Source of the DNA: Methylomicrobium agile
GTDB taxonomy: Bacteria > Pseudomonadota > Gammaproteobacteria > Methylococcales > Methylomonadaceae
NCBI RefSeq assembly: GCF_000733855.1
Contig: NZ_JPOJ01000001.1
Coordinates: 3,737,001 to 3,801,000, forward strand
Direction: 5' to 3'
DNA: 64,000 nucleotides
The notes under the pieces were generated by a model that saw only the letters and a list, made by a program, of their open reading frames with translations, ran no database searches and had not been told where the DNA came from. Shown in pieces: positions 8,707 through 17,137 of the stretch; the first letter of the stretch is position 1, and every line of letters begins with the position of its first letter. The position numbers and the translations under genes are program-made.

Positions 8707-9137
8707 TTCCTAATCAAGGTCAGTGGTTTGAGAGGTATTGAAAAACGGGGATTAAAAGGCTGCCGCAATGGATTGATAGTTGTGATTCAATATTAATAAT
8801 ATTGTAACACTTTAGTTATTATCGGAATAAAAATCATCGGTATCCGAACGACTCGGAGTGGACAGTTCATCCTTGTCCGACCGCCTGGCCTGGTACCTGC
8901 GGCGACAAAAGCATTGGCTCTTCGCCGGCTCGGAATGCACCGGAAGGCGCACTGCCATCATCAAATGCTGTTGCACGGCCAGGCTCTCAACGGCCCTGGT
9001 TCTTCGTCCCGATGCTGGAAAAACTGCCTATTTAGCCCAACGGATGCATCGACGAATTATTTGCCTTTCCGCTCTCCGCCGATTAAACCAGAGTGCCAGC
9101 CGGTCGGGCCATGTGGCGAGGCTGTTAAAAAATTGAG
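8707..9137. other. intergenic region with transposase debris
   Basis: 431 nt between the divergent mlaA promoter side and the 3' end of the Tus-like gene. The left 150 nt are AT-rich (promoter of mlaA). The rest is mostly IS66 transposase debris, listed separately. Confidence 0.5.
8886..9086 (+). pseudogene. IS66-family transposase C-terminal relic
   Basis: Conceptual translation across two frames gives YLRRQKHWLFAGSECTGRR, LLHGQALNG, PWFFVPMLEKLP, then an in-frame stop and IDELFAFPL. These match the conserved C-terminal end of IS66-type transposases (QKHWLFAGS.. GRR, IDELLPW-like). At least one frameshift (near 8995) and one stop are present, and the catalytic domain is absent. It is a dead insertion-sequence fragment. 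Confidence 0.65.
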
Positions 9138-10037
9138 CTATTTCCTATGTTTAGGCAATAACCGATACAAATTCAGCAAGGGTAAATAAGGTTCGCATTC
9201 AATTGTAATGTTGCGTTTTGCCAAACGACATTCTTTCGCAGCAGGTTGGTCCGGCAACAACGTTTTGGGGGGAAGGGGAACATTCGGTGTACACACATAG
9301 AAAGTGGGCGTATGCGCGTAACGCTGGATGCGTTTTTCTACGCCATCCTGATTGACGTACAGGTTAACTCGCCGATGAATGCTTTCCGGGAAAACTTGTA
9401 CCAAATACTCGTCGTCGATAGCATAAAACCGCTCAAGCTCATAATATATGGCATCATGCTCAGCCCATGATCGCTGCAAAAGCTTATCCAATCGTGCCTG
9501 AACTTCAGCCCGATCCAGCTTTATGGTTTTACGATAACGATTCCAGAAAAAGCCGGCCGAAAGCACGGGGTAGGGAAGTGCGATAAATTTCCGGCAGGCT
9601 TGCCGGCGATTGAATCGCGGATAACCCAAGCGGGTCATGGCTCTTTTTGATAACCGATCGCGATTATCATCTTCGTCTTCGAGATCGGAGATTTCAAGCT
9701 CACCTTCCAGCAAATCCATTTTCATTAGCTGCTTATGCAGCAGATCCCGGCATTCGTTCACCTTGTTTAGCGTTAGGTACGTACTCATAGAGCAAGGTGC
9801 CAGTCCATTATATTGAAGAGTAGTTCCAGGTTCCTGCCCATCGTCGGTATAGGACCAGCTCAGCACGATGCTTTTCAGCATATTCCGGCTTGCGGCATGA
9901 TCCCCATCAATTTGCTGAATCCAGGCGGAATAAGCGGCGTCATCATTCAGGCAGGCAATCAGCTCGTTATGGGACTCTCTAAATGCCGTAAAGACGGCGA
10001 GTAGCTCGGCTTTTAATTCGGATTCTTTAGATGACAT
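9138..10037 (-). CDS. tus: Tus-like DNA replication terminus site-binding protein
   Basis: 299 aa against 309 for E. coli Tus. The match is distant but colinear. [15 protein letters not shown] aligns with LPGLITLNAYRTLTV. The stretch [25 protein letters not shown] aligns with the Tus segment [40 protein letters not shown] aligns with KQVQHACPTPLIAL. Tus binds Ter sites and blocks replication forks in one direction. GAGGT precedes the ATG. The gene lies about 13 kb from the dif site of this chromosome, the position expected for a terminus protein. Residues of the C6 lock cannot be assigned with certainty. The family call comes from recalled homology, not a search. Confidence 0.62.
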   Translation of the reverse strand: [299 protein letters not shown]

Positions 10038-10459
10038 TATATTACCTCAACGTTCTATATTTTTATATTATCTGATAATAGTTTCTTTATTATAACCACA
10101 GACCGAGTAAAGACAGTCTGTACCAAAACGGTCTTCACCTTCGCCGCCTATAATTCGATACGAATGGGCGCCATTTTAGGTTGGCGATACCGTACCGTCT
10201 AGGCGTTCATACGCCTGAAATCCACCAAACAAACGGCGGCATTAGGTCCCTTCCGGGCGAAGAGAGTTGGCTAAAACGAGTTTTCGAGGGCTGATCCGGC
10301 TTTCGGAAGACTCTACAGCGCAAAAAATGGGAAGGAAGCTACGAGTATTTTTCAGCAACCTGTTAAGACGATAGCAATCATTGTCCTGCGGAATCGGAAA
10401 TTCGGCGACATTCAATTTTCCGATTTTACATTTTCCTGAGGAGGATTTATTCGAAGTTT
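10038..10459. other. intergenic region upstream of the Tus-like gene
   Basis: 422 nt holding the Tus-gene promoter and the 3' side of the HEAT gene. The first 70 nt are very AT-rich. An AGGCG/CGCCT hairpin lies near 10200. An ORF of 73 codons starting with TTG inside the HEAT gene's end is not convincing. Confidence 0.4.
10085..10097 (-). promoter_or_regulatory. possible Ter-like site upstream of the Tus-like gene
   Basis: On the minus strand this reads GGTTATAATAAAG, resembling the E. coli Ter core TGTTGTAACTAAA with most GTT.TAA positions kept and several mismatches. It lies about 50 nt before the Tus start codon; E. coli TerB likewise overlaps the tus promoter and mediates autoregulation. 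Given the AT-rich context this could be chance. Confidence 0.22.
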
Positions 10460-12406
10460 TCAATTAAGCTTCGAAGTGATGTTGTCCTCTTCAAAATCGG
10501 TCGAAGGTTTAAATAAGTTTACGATAATCCACCAGCTCAATTTCAAAAACATCGCTCCCGCAAAAACGAATAAAAGCCCCGTCTGGTACATTTCCCGCCA
10601 CATGGTTCCTTTTCTAAGATAAGGAACCACAAGAGAAGCATCGGCGAGCCTATACAAAAGAAATGCTGAAACGATGAAAACCGTAATGCTCGCGAAAAAC
10701 TTTTTACCGGTCAGAAACAATGGCAAAAACGCCAAGATAGGGCATAGCACTAATAGCAGAGTCGTCGCTTTATTGATTAGATTCGTCAATAACGGATCCT
10801 GCATTTGGGATAATTTTTCTTGCGTTTGACTGCGCACCTCGATCGCTTCATCGTGCAACAGCGGAGCGATATGGAGAAGCGCTTCTTTACCTTGTAATTC
10901 TACCAGGGCGTCCATCGCGCCTACCCGTATGGCAGGGTCTTTATCTTTCAGAAAATGGATGATTGTCGGGATAGCTTCTTGCCCCTGTAATTTCGCTACC
11001 GATTCCAACGCGGCTAAACGTACCTCGATTTCGCTATCCCGCAGGAGTGGAACAATACTGGAAACGGCTCCTGTCGCCTGTAGATCCTTTAATGTAGCGA
11101 CCGCCGTATAGCGGGTATTTTTATCGCTGCTTTGCAAAAGAGGAAGCAAGTGAGGGATGACATGTTTTTCAGAAATGCCTTTGTTTTCATCGCGGAATTC
11201 TTTTAATAATCCCATTGCTCGAATTCGTACCCGATCGTCGCTGTCATGTAAAAAAGCGGCGAGGTGAGGGATCAATGCTTCTCTTTGCAGTTTCGATAAC
11301 GAGTTTATCGCCCGAAGACGGACATGGCCGACATTATCTTTAAGCAATGGCATGATGCTGGGTATGGCGGCTTTTCCCTGAAGATCCTCCAGCACGGATA
11401 TTGCATTGCCGCGCACTTCGAAATCGCTATCCTGCAAAAGCGGAACAATACCGGGAATCGCTTCTTTTGCCTTTATTTTAGCTAACAGGGCGAGGGCGGC
11501 AAAACGCATCTTCGCATTGTTGTCGCGCAGCAGCGGCATGATCCCCCGAATCGACTCCTGAGCCCCCAATTCCTGTAATGCCCGCAATGCGCTCAAACGC
11601 ACAGCGTCATCCTTATCCTGCAACAGCGGCATGACTGCAGGAAGCGCCGCTTTCCCTTGCAATAGGGTCAGTATTTCGATGGCCCGAATGCGTACATTGC
11701 TCTCATTGTCTTTCAGCAGCGCGGTAACTTCAGGAATCGCTTCTGTCCCCTGCATTTCTCTGAGGGTATTCAATGCCTCCATACGGACATTGCTGTCGCT
11801 GTCCTTCAAGAGCGCTGCAATGTCCGGAATGGCTTCTTTGGCTTCCAACTGCAATAGCGCGGCCATCGCATCGATGCGTGTCTTGCTGTCTTTTTGTTTC
11901 AACAAAGGAATAATGCTGGAAATCGCTTCCTTCGCGCGGAACTGCACCAGAACTTTTATGGCTTTATCACGCACATCACCGTTTATGTCCTGCAATAACG
12001 GAATAATGCCGGGTACTGCTTGCCTTACGTTTAATTGCCCCACTACTTCAATGGCTGCATCCCGTACATAAGCTTCGCTATCCTGTAAAAGCGGAATAAT
12101 ACTGGAAATCGCTTTCTTCTCGGCCAGTCGCTGCAACAGTTCCAATATCTCGTTCCTGCTGTTGCCTGATGTTTTATTATACTTTTTCTGATTTGGGGCA
12201 ACAGAAGAGACAAACTGTTTTTTTTGTGGCGGCGTCAATACTTTTTTATTGGACTTGTTTTTTCTTTTGTCTTCCTTTTTTTCGGCCAGACATTGCTTTT
12301 CAGGCCCGGAAGATCGGTTAAAACACGGTAATATTTGTTTGGCTGAAACAAGAGTATTTCCAAATAAAAAACCGATGAAAAAAATAAAATAAAGTATTAT
12401 TTTCAT
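10460..12406 (-). CDS. large HEAT-repeat protein with signal sequence and C-terminal membrane helices
   Basis: 648 aa. A signal sequence (IILYFIFFIGFLFGNTLVSA) is followed by a basic linker, then 14 nearly uniform 31-residue HEAT units from about residue 98 to 540. The consensus is IPxIxPLLxDxDxxVRxxAxxxLxxLQGKEA. Residues 545-635 contain three hydrophobic segments (LLLVLCPILAFLPLFL, ITVFIVSAFLLY, TGLLFVFAGAMFLKL). The array would form a periplasmic solenoid held at the membrane, probably a binding scaffold. The repeats are unusually regular, suggesting recent internal duplication or strong selection on spacing. AGAGAAAT precedes the ATG. It is not part of an evident operon and the partner is unknown. 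Confidence 0.68.
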   Translation of the reverse strand: MKIILYFIFFIGFLFGNTLVSAKQILPCFNRSSGPEKQCLAEKKEDKRKNKSNKKVLTPPQKKQFVSSVAPNQKKYNKTSGNSRNEILELLQRLAEKKAISSIIPLLQDSEAYVRDAAIEVVGQLNVRQAVPGIIPLLQDINGDVRDKAIKVLVQFRAKEAISSIIPLLKQKDSKTRIDAMAALLQLEAKEAIPDIAALLKDSDSNVRMEALNTLREMQGTEAIPEVTALLKDNESNVRIRAIEILTLLQGKAALPAVMPLLQDKDDAVRLSALRALQELGAQESIRGIMPLLRDNNAKMRFAALALLAKIKAKEAIPGIVPLLQDSDFEVRGNAISVLEDLQGKAAIPSIMPLLKDNVGHVRLRAINSLSKLQREALIPHLAAFLHDSDDRVRIRAMGLLKEFRDENKGISEKHVIPHLLPLLQSSDKNTRYTAVATLKDLQATGAVSSIVPLLRDSEIEVRLAALESVAKLQGQEAIPTIIHFLKDKDPAIRVGAMDALVELQGKEALLHIAPLLHDEAIEVRSQTQEKLSQMQDPLLTNLINKATTLLLVLCPILAFLPLFLTGKKFFASITVFIVSAFLLYRLADASLVVPYLRKGTMWREMYQTGLLFVFAGAMFLKLSWWIIVNLFKPSTDFEEDNITSKLN

Positions 12407-12861
12407 ATTTCTCTAAAAACTCTATTTATTCCAGAGGAGCGAATGGGTCAACAACCCGATCGAATAAGGCTTTTTTATTATACGCCATTGCTCAATTCTG
12501 TTTTTGCCCCTGCAGCTTATGGTCCGGTCTCTTTTTCAGACCCGAGCTATTCGGCAAAAGCTCTAGCGTTGCTGCTTATTATGGTAGGGAGCGAATCCGG
12601 AAAACCGTGCGCTTCTGCATTAAAAACACGTATTAGTTTAGACGACTTTCCGGAACTGTAAGGAACTGTAACTGTGCCGACGACACCACGAATTAACTCA
12701 GAAACATTGCAGGCGAGGAAAGTGCTTGATTTTACAAGTCTGAAACCCGGCTTTCCGATCAACCTATCCCGGGTGGCCCTTGCCTCATTAACCGCGGCCG
12801 TGCGGCAGGGAACAATGTGGCCTTGAATGGGTGGCGGCCGAGGCTGCCTCGGCCGCGGCTG
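12407..12861. other. intergenic region, nothing firm
   Basis: 455 nt. Short ORFs exist on both strands (a 71-codon one on the minus strand), but none has a ribosome site or recognisable family. A GGAACTGTAA direct repeat lies near 12652-12671. A decayed gene is possible. Confidence 0.4.
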
Positions 12862-13134
12862 TCACTGGAGGCGGTTCAAATAGGCGAAATAATTGTCCTG
12901 CCGATTTTCGTTCGCTTCGATCTCCAGGATTTTCACTTTGCAATAGTGCTTGGGCGGTTCCAGCCCCAGTCTTTCCAGGCTTTGAATTTGGTGGGTAATG
13001 GTGATCTTCAGGGCTTCCAGGGCTTTTTCCTCGGTCGACCCATTAGCTATGCATCCGGGTATATCCGGGCTATATGCCGAAAAATTTTTTGTTAAACCTT
13101 TGTTAGTTGGCTGTATTATCGCTAATAGTTTCAT
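12862..13134 (-). CDS. orphan HicB-like antitoxin-family protein
   Basis: 90 aa from ATG 13134, which is preceded by GAGAGAG; the longer frame from 13185 lacks a ribosome site. The family pattern is SAYSPDIPGCIANGSTEEKA, then ALKITITHQIQSLERLGLEPP, as in HicB/UPF0150 proteins, whose N-terminal domain has a partly degraded RNase H-like fold. HicB neutralises the HicA mRNA interferase, but no HicA-like gene lies on either side. It could be a solitary regulator or a remnant. The C-terminal DNA-binding domain of long HicB proteins is missing. Confidence 0.65.
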   Translation of the reverse strand: MKLLAIIQPTNKGLTKNFSAYSPDIPGCIANGSTEEKALEALKITITHQIQSLERLGLEPPKHYCKVKILEIEANENRQDNYFAYLNRLQ

Positions 13135-13305
13135 TTTTACTCTCTCTAATTTCGAAAGCTTGCCGTTAAAAAATATCTTTTCCATAAAAATAAATTTTAG
13201 CGGTCAAGTGTATTTTTCGAGTCGGAGATTGTAAATGTTTAAAAAAAGATAGTTTGGTATACAGAATTAATAACCAAACTATCCATTTGGAAAACCAATT
13301 TTAAT

Positions 13306-15072
13306 TTAGTCCTGTCTGGAAGCCTTGCCTTTCCTGGAGGTCGAAGAGATCCGTTTTTTGCTTTTGGCCAGTTTTTTGACTTCCTTGGATTCCGCTGCAG
13401 GTTTTCCCGATTCGTCCATTTTCGAGATATTCAACCGTTGTCCCGCCACCCGGACTTTTTTTAGCGCCTGAAACAGCTCTTTCGGCATGCCGGCAGGCAA
13501 TTCCACCGTACTGTAGTCATCTTCGATATTGATCCGCGCGATATGTTCGCCGTCCAGGCCGGTTTCGTTCGCGATCGCGCCGACGATGTTGCCGGGCTTT
13601 ACGCCGTGCTTGTAGCCGACTTCGATCCGGAACAGTTCCATTTCGATTCCGGTCAGCGCATCGCTGTGTTTACCCTTTTGCTCGCGCTTCGGCTTTTCTT
13701 CGGTGCGTACGGAGCCGTCCTTGTATTCTTTGCCTTTTTTCGGCGGTTGCTGCATCAACAGCGGCACGTCGCCCTGGAACAGCTTGGCGAGCGCCGAGGC
13801 GATTTCGAGCGCACTGACGTTGTGCTCCTGCTGGTACTGTTCGATCAACTGGCTGTAGAAACTCAATTCTTCAGCCGCCAGCGTGTCGGTGATCTGTTGT
13901 TTGAAGCGTGCGATACGCTTGTTGTTGATCACTTCGGTCGAGGGCAGTTCCATCTGTTCGACTTTCTGTTTGGTGGCTTTTTCGATATTGCCGAGCAGTT
14001 TGCGTTCGCGCGGCGCCACGAACAGAATCGCATCGCCGGTGCGGCCCGCGCGTCCGGTACGGCCGATCCGGTGAACGTAGGATTCGGTATCGTACGGAAT
14101 GTCGTAATTGACGACATGGGTGATCCGGTCCACGTCCAAGCCGCGTGCCGCCACATCGGTCGCGATCAGAATATCCAGCTTGCCGGACTTCAGATTCGCG
14201 ATCGCCCGTTCGCGCAGCGCTTGCGACATGTCGCCGTTGATCGCCGCGGCGGAAAACCCCCGCGCTTCGAGCCGTTCGGCCAGTTCGACCGTAGCGGTTT
14301 TGGTTCTGACAAAGATGATCATCCCGTCGAAGGTTTCCGCTTCGAGAATTCGGGTCAGCGCATCCAGCTTGTGCAGGCCGCTGACCACCCAATAGCGTTG
14401 GCGGATGTTTTCGGCCGAGGCGGTGGTCACCTTGATCGTGACCTGTTCGGGATCGGTCAGATATTCCTGGGCGATTTTGCGGATCGGCGGCGGCATTGTC
14501 GCCGAAAACAGCGCGGTCTGACGGTTTTCCGGCGTCTGTTCGAGGATCCATTCGACATCGTCGATGAAGCCCATGCGCAACATTTCGTCGGCCTCGTCCA
14601 ACACCAGCGTGCTCAAGTTTTCCAGCTTCAGCGTGCCGCGCCGCATGTGATCCATCACCCGGCCCGGCGTGCCGACGACAACATGCGCGCCGCGGCCGAG
14701 ATGGCGCAGTTGCGAGCTGTAATCCTGGCCGCCGTAGATCGGCAGCACATGAAAGCCTTTGAGGTGCGCCGCATAGCGTTGGAATGCCTCGGCGACCTGG
14801 ATCGCCAGTTCGCGGGTCGGCGCCAGCACCAGAACTTGCGGGTCGCGTTGCTTCAGGTCGATCCGCGACAGAATCGGCAACGCGAACGCGGCGGTTTTTC
14901 CGGTGCCGGTTTGCGCCTGTCCGAGCACGTCCTTGCCTTGCAGCATGAAGGGAATCACTTGCGCCTGAATCGGCGACGGGGTTTCATAACCAACATCCTC
15001 CAACGCTTTCAGCACGGGGGCGATCAGTGCTAAATCCTGGAATGAAGGTGATGAAGGAACAGCTTGGGTCAT
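13306..15072 (-). CDS. deaD: DEAD-box RNA helicase DeaD/CsdA type
   Basis: 588 aa. ATP-dependent RNA helicase acting in ribosome assembly and cold-shock mRNA remodelling. All core motifs are present: Q-motif (SPIQAQVIP), AQTGTGKT (I), PTRELAIQ (Ia), DEADEML (II), SATMPP (III), FVRTKTAT (IV), ATDVAARGLDVD (V), HRIGRTGRAGR (VI). Residues about 470-550 form a DbpA-type RNA-binding domain (FRIEVGYKHGVKPGNIVGAI), followed by a basic tail (KKLAKSKKRISSTSRKGK). This architecture and length fit DeaD/CsdA rather than RhlE or RhlB. It is transcribed divergently from dapA across 202 nt. The long antisense ORF over it is a codon-bias shadow. Confidence 0.92.
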   Translation of the reverse strand: MTQAVPSSPSFQDLALIAPVLKALEDVGYETPSPIQAQVIPFMLQGKDVLGQAQTGTGKTAAFALPILSRIDLKQRDPQVLVLAPTRELAIQVAEAFQRYAAHLKGFHVLPIYGGQDYSSQLRHLGRGAHVVVGTPGRVMDHMRRGTLKLENLSTLVLDEADEMLRMGFIDDVEWILEQTPENRQTALFSATMPPPIRKIAQEYLTDPEQVTIKVTTASAENIRQRYWVVSGLHKLDALTRILEAETFDGMIIFVRTKTATVELAERLEARGFSAAAINGDMSQALRERAIANLKSGKLDILIATDVAARGLDVDRITHVVNYDIPYDTESYVHRIGRTGRAGRTGDAILFVAPRERKLLGNIEKATKQKVEQMELPSTEVINNKRIARFKQQITDTLAAEELSFYSQLIEQYQQEHNVSALEIASALAKLFQGDVPLLMQQPPKKGKEYKDGSVRTEEKPKREQKGKHSDALTGIEMELFRIEVGYKHGVKPGNIVGAIANETGLDGEHIARINIEDDYSTVELPAGMPKELFQALKKVRVAGQRLNISKMDESGKPAAESKEVKKLAKSKKRISSTSRKGKASRQD

Positions 15073-15274
15073 GAATTTACCTGCAGAGTCGGAGAAGGGC
15101 TATATTGCCCAGAAGAAATGTGAAATGTAACCGTTCATTGTAGTACAGTTTTAGATTACGCGCAGGATTTCAATGTGGCGTGTACCGTAAAGGTAAATAA
15201 TACAAGCTGAGTTTTGCCGATTTGCTTGGTATAATGGGAAATTATTTCACAAAATCCATTCCACCGAGGAGTCC

Positions 15275-16150
15275 ATGATTCAAGGCAGTATCGTAGCGCT
15301 GGTTACACCCATGTTTGAAAACGGCGCGGTAGACAAGGAAAGTCTGAAAAAACTGGTCGAATTTCACATCGCGGAAGGCACCGACGCGCTGGTTGCGGTC
15401 GGCACCACCGGCGAATCTGCAACCCTGGATGAAGACGAACATTGCGATGTGATCGCTTCGATCATTGCATTCGCGGCTGGCCGGATCCCGGTGATCGCCG
15501 GTACCGGCGCCAATTCGACGAGCGAAGCGATTCATCTGACCCGCCGCGCCAAGGAACTCGGTGCCGATGCCTGCCTTTTGGTTACCCCTTACTACAACAA
15601 GCCGACCCAGGAAGGTTTGTTTCTGCACTTTCAGGCCGTCAACGATGCGGTCGATATTCCGCAAATTCTTTACAACGTGCCGGGCAGAACCGCCTGCGAC
15701 ATGCTGCCGGAAACGATCGGTCGGCTTTCCAAGCTCAAAAACATCGTCGGCGTGAAAGAAGCCACCGGCGACCTGACGCGCGTTCCGAAAATCCGTGAAC
15801 TGTGCGGCGAGAATTTCGCGCTCTACACCGGCGACGATGCCACCAGCTGCGAGTTTTGTTTGATGGGCGGCAACGGCAGCATCACCGTGACCGGCAATGT
15901 CGCCCCGAAACTGGTTCACGAGATGTTGGCCGCCGCGATGGCCGGCGATGCCGAAACCGCCCGCGCAATCGACGAAAAATTGATCGGCCTGCACAAGACC
16001 TTGTTCATTCAATCCAACCCGATCCCGGTCAAATGGGCGGTCGCCGAAATGGGCCTGATGCCGCGCGGAATCCGCCTGCCGCTGACCTGGCTGACGCAGG
16101 ACTGTTACGATGCCGTTCGCGCTGCAATGCGGCAGGCCGGAGTCAATTAA
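15275..16150 (+). CDS. dapA: 4-hydroxy-tetrahydrodipicolinate synthase
   Basis: 291 aa, the normal length. It condenses pyruvate with aspartate semialdehyde in the lysine/diaminopimelate pathway. Motifs: GTTGESATL near residue 44, YYNKPTQEG with the catalytic-triad Tyr region (about 107), YNVPGRT (about 133), and GVKEATGD with the Schiff-base Lys (about 161). A GAGGAG ribosome site lies 6 nt before the ATG. bamC follows after 6 nt, the same dapA-bamC order as in enterics and many other gammaproteobacteria, so the two form an operon. Confidence 0.96.
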   Translation: MIQGSIVALVTPMFENGAVDKESLKKLVEFHIAEGTDALVAVGTTGESATLDEDEHCDVIASIIAFAAGRIPVIAGTGANSTSEAIHLTRRAKELGADACLLVTPYYNKPTQEGLFLHFQAVNDAVDIPQILYNVPGRTACDMLPETIGRLSKLKNIVGVKEATGDLTRVPKIRELCGENFALYTGDDATSCEFCLMGGNGSITVTGNVAPKLVHEMLAAAMAGDAETARAIDEKLIGLHKTLFIQSNPIPVKWAVAEMGLMPRGIRLPLTWLTQDCYDAVRAAMRQAGVN

Positions 16151-16156
16151 AACGCG

Positions 16157-16942
16157 ATGAACAAGCGCAAAGGCCTACTCTTTCCGGTCATGGCGGTAGT
16201 GTTGAATTTGTCCGCATGCAGCACTATTCAAAGCATGTTTCCGGATAAGGAAAAAGATTATCAGTTTACGACCGAAATCCCGCCTCTGGTTTTGCCCGAA
16301 GAGTTGAGCCAAGGGGCTGCCGGCAAGGCGGCCGAGACGACTGTGAAACCGGAGGGTGAGCCTGTTGAAGAAACCCGGCAGGCAGCCGAAACCGGCAAGG
16401 CGGGCGAAGCGGCTGAAGAGACTGCACAACCGGAACAGGCTACAGCCGAAGAACAAGCCGGACAGGAATCACCGCAGCCCGAAGAGTCGGAGGATTCGGC
16501 CCGGCCGGAGCAAACGGCCGAACCGGCGGAAGCATCAAAGGACGGTGACAAAGATAAAGGCACTCCGGTCGAATTGGTACGTTTTTCCGACGGCGAGCGC
16601 CGGCTGAGAATCTATAGTTCATCCGATCGGGCATGGCATCTGGTCAGTAAGGCATTGAGCCGCAATGCGATCGAGGTAACGCAGCGCGACCAGGACCAGA
16701 AGCTGTTTTACGTTCAGTACGATTCCGAGAAGGAAAAGGCCGAAGACGGATCGCTTCTGGATGAGGCCATTTTTCTGTTCAAAGGATTTGAAGCGAACGA
16801 GAAACAGTATTTGCTCAAGTTGATCGCTGTCGACGGCAAGAGCGACTTGGCGATCACGAACAAGGATCTGGAGCCGGTCCCCGACGATGAGACGGCGGTT
16901 AAACTATTGCGGTTGCTGGGCGGAACGATCCAAGGCAATTAA
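16157..16942 (+). CDS. bamC: BamC/NlpB outer-membrane assembly lipoprotein
   Basis: 261 aa, shorter than the E. coli protein (344). The signal ends at LNLSAC (lipobox variant SAC), then STIQSMFPDKEKDYQ, matching the start of mature BamC where the unstructured N-terminus binds BamD (YQ..TEIPPLVLPEEL). A long Glu/Ala/Pro-rich low-complexity linker (residues about 60-135) separates it from a single helix-grip domain (RLRIYSSSDRAWHLVSKAL ... LLRLLGG). Enteric BamC has two such domains, so this version seems to have one. It is in an operon with dapA. Repeats of the AEP/EET type in the linker are prone to length variation. Confidence 0.85.
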   Translation: MNKRKGLLFPVMAVVLNLSACSTIQSMFPDKEKDYQFTTEIPPLVLPEELSQGAAGKAAETTVKPEGEPVEETRQAAETGKAGEAAEETAQPEQATAEEQAGQESPQPEESEDSARPEQTAEPAEASKDGDKDKGTPVELVRFSDGERRLRIYSSSDRAWHLVSKALSRNAIEVTQRDQDQKLFYVQYDSEKEKAEDGSLLDEAIFLFKGFEANEKQYLLKLIAVDGKSDLAITNKDLEPVPDDETAVKLLRLLGGTIQGN

Positions 16943-16950
16943 GTAAGAGG

Positions 16951-17027
16951 GTAGGGTACGCTTTGCGTACCTTAGTCTGGGACAAAGCCGCTTGATAACC
17001 GTAAAAGGTACGCGATGCGTATCTTAC
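16951..17027. repeat. GTAGGGTACGC palindromic repeat
   Basis: GTAGGGTACGCTTTGCGTACC is itself palindromic in its right part. It faces a second copy ending GGTACGCGATGCGTATCTTAC, so the unit is a REPIN-like double palindrome between bamC and purL. The same family occurs at 59429-59492 inside a broken gene. Confidence 0.6.
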
Positions 17028-17137
17028 ATACTCACGAACGTCGGGAGCCGTGAAATCGGTACGCTATGGCTGAACCGGATTGTTTTCGCAGGCATACCTC
17101 GCTTCTAAGTTTTCATCTTTTTTCATTCTATCGATTC

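Noticed and set aside
8797-8814. Second Ter-like match containing TTGTAAC
   Set aside because: Only the 7-mer core agrees and the following bases do not; expected by chance in AT-rich DNA.
10242-10463. 73-codon ORF after the HEAT gene
   Set aside because: TTG start inside the HEAT gene end, no ribosome site, no recognisable motif.
12547-12762. 71-codon ORF considered as a HicA partner for the HicB gene
   Set aside because: It lacks the HicA double-stranded RNA-binding pattern with catalytic His and is not adjacent in the usual way.
13543-15033. 496-codon open frame antisense to deaD
   Set aside because: Low-complexity Arg/Phe/Gln-rich translation mirroring the helicase codons; no family.
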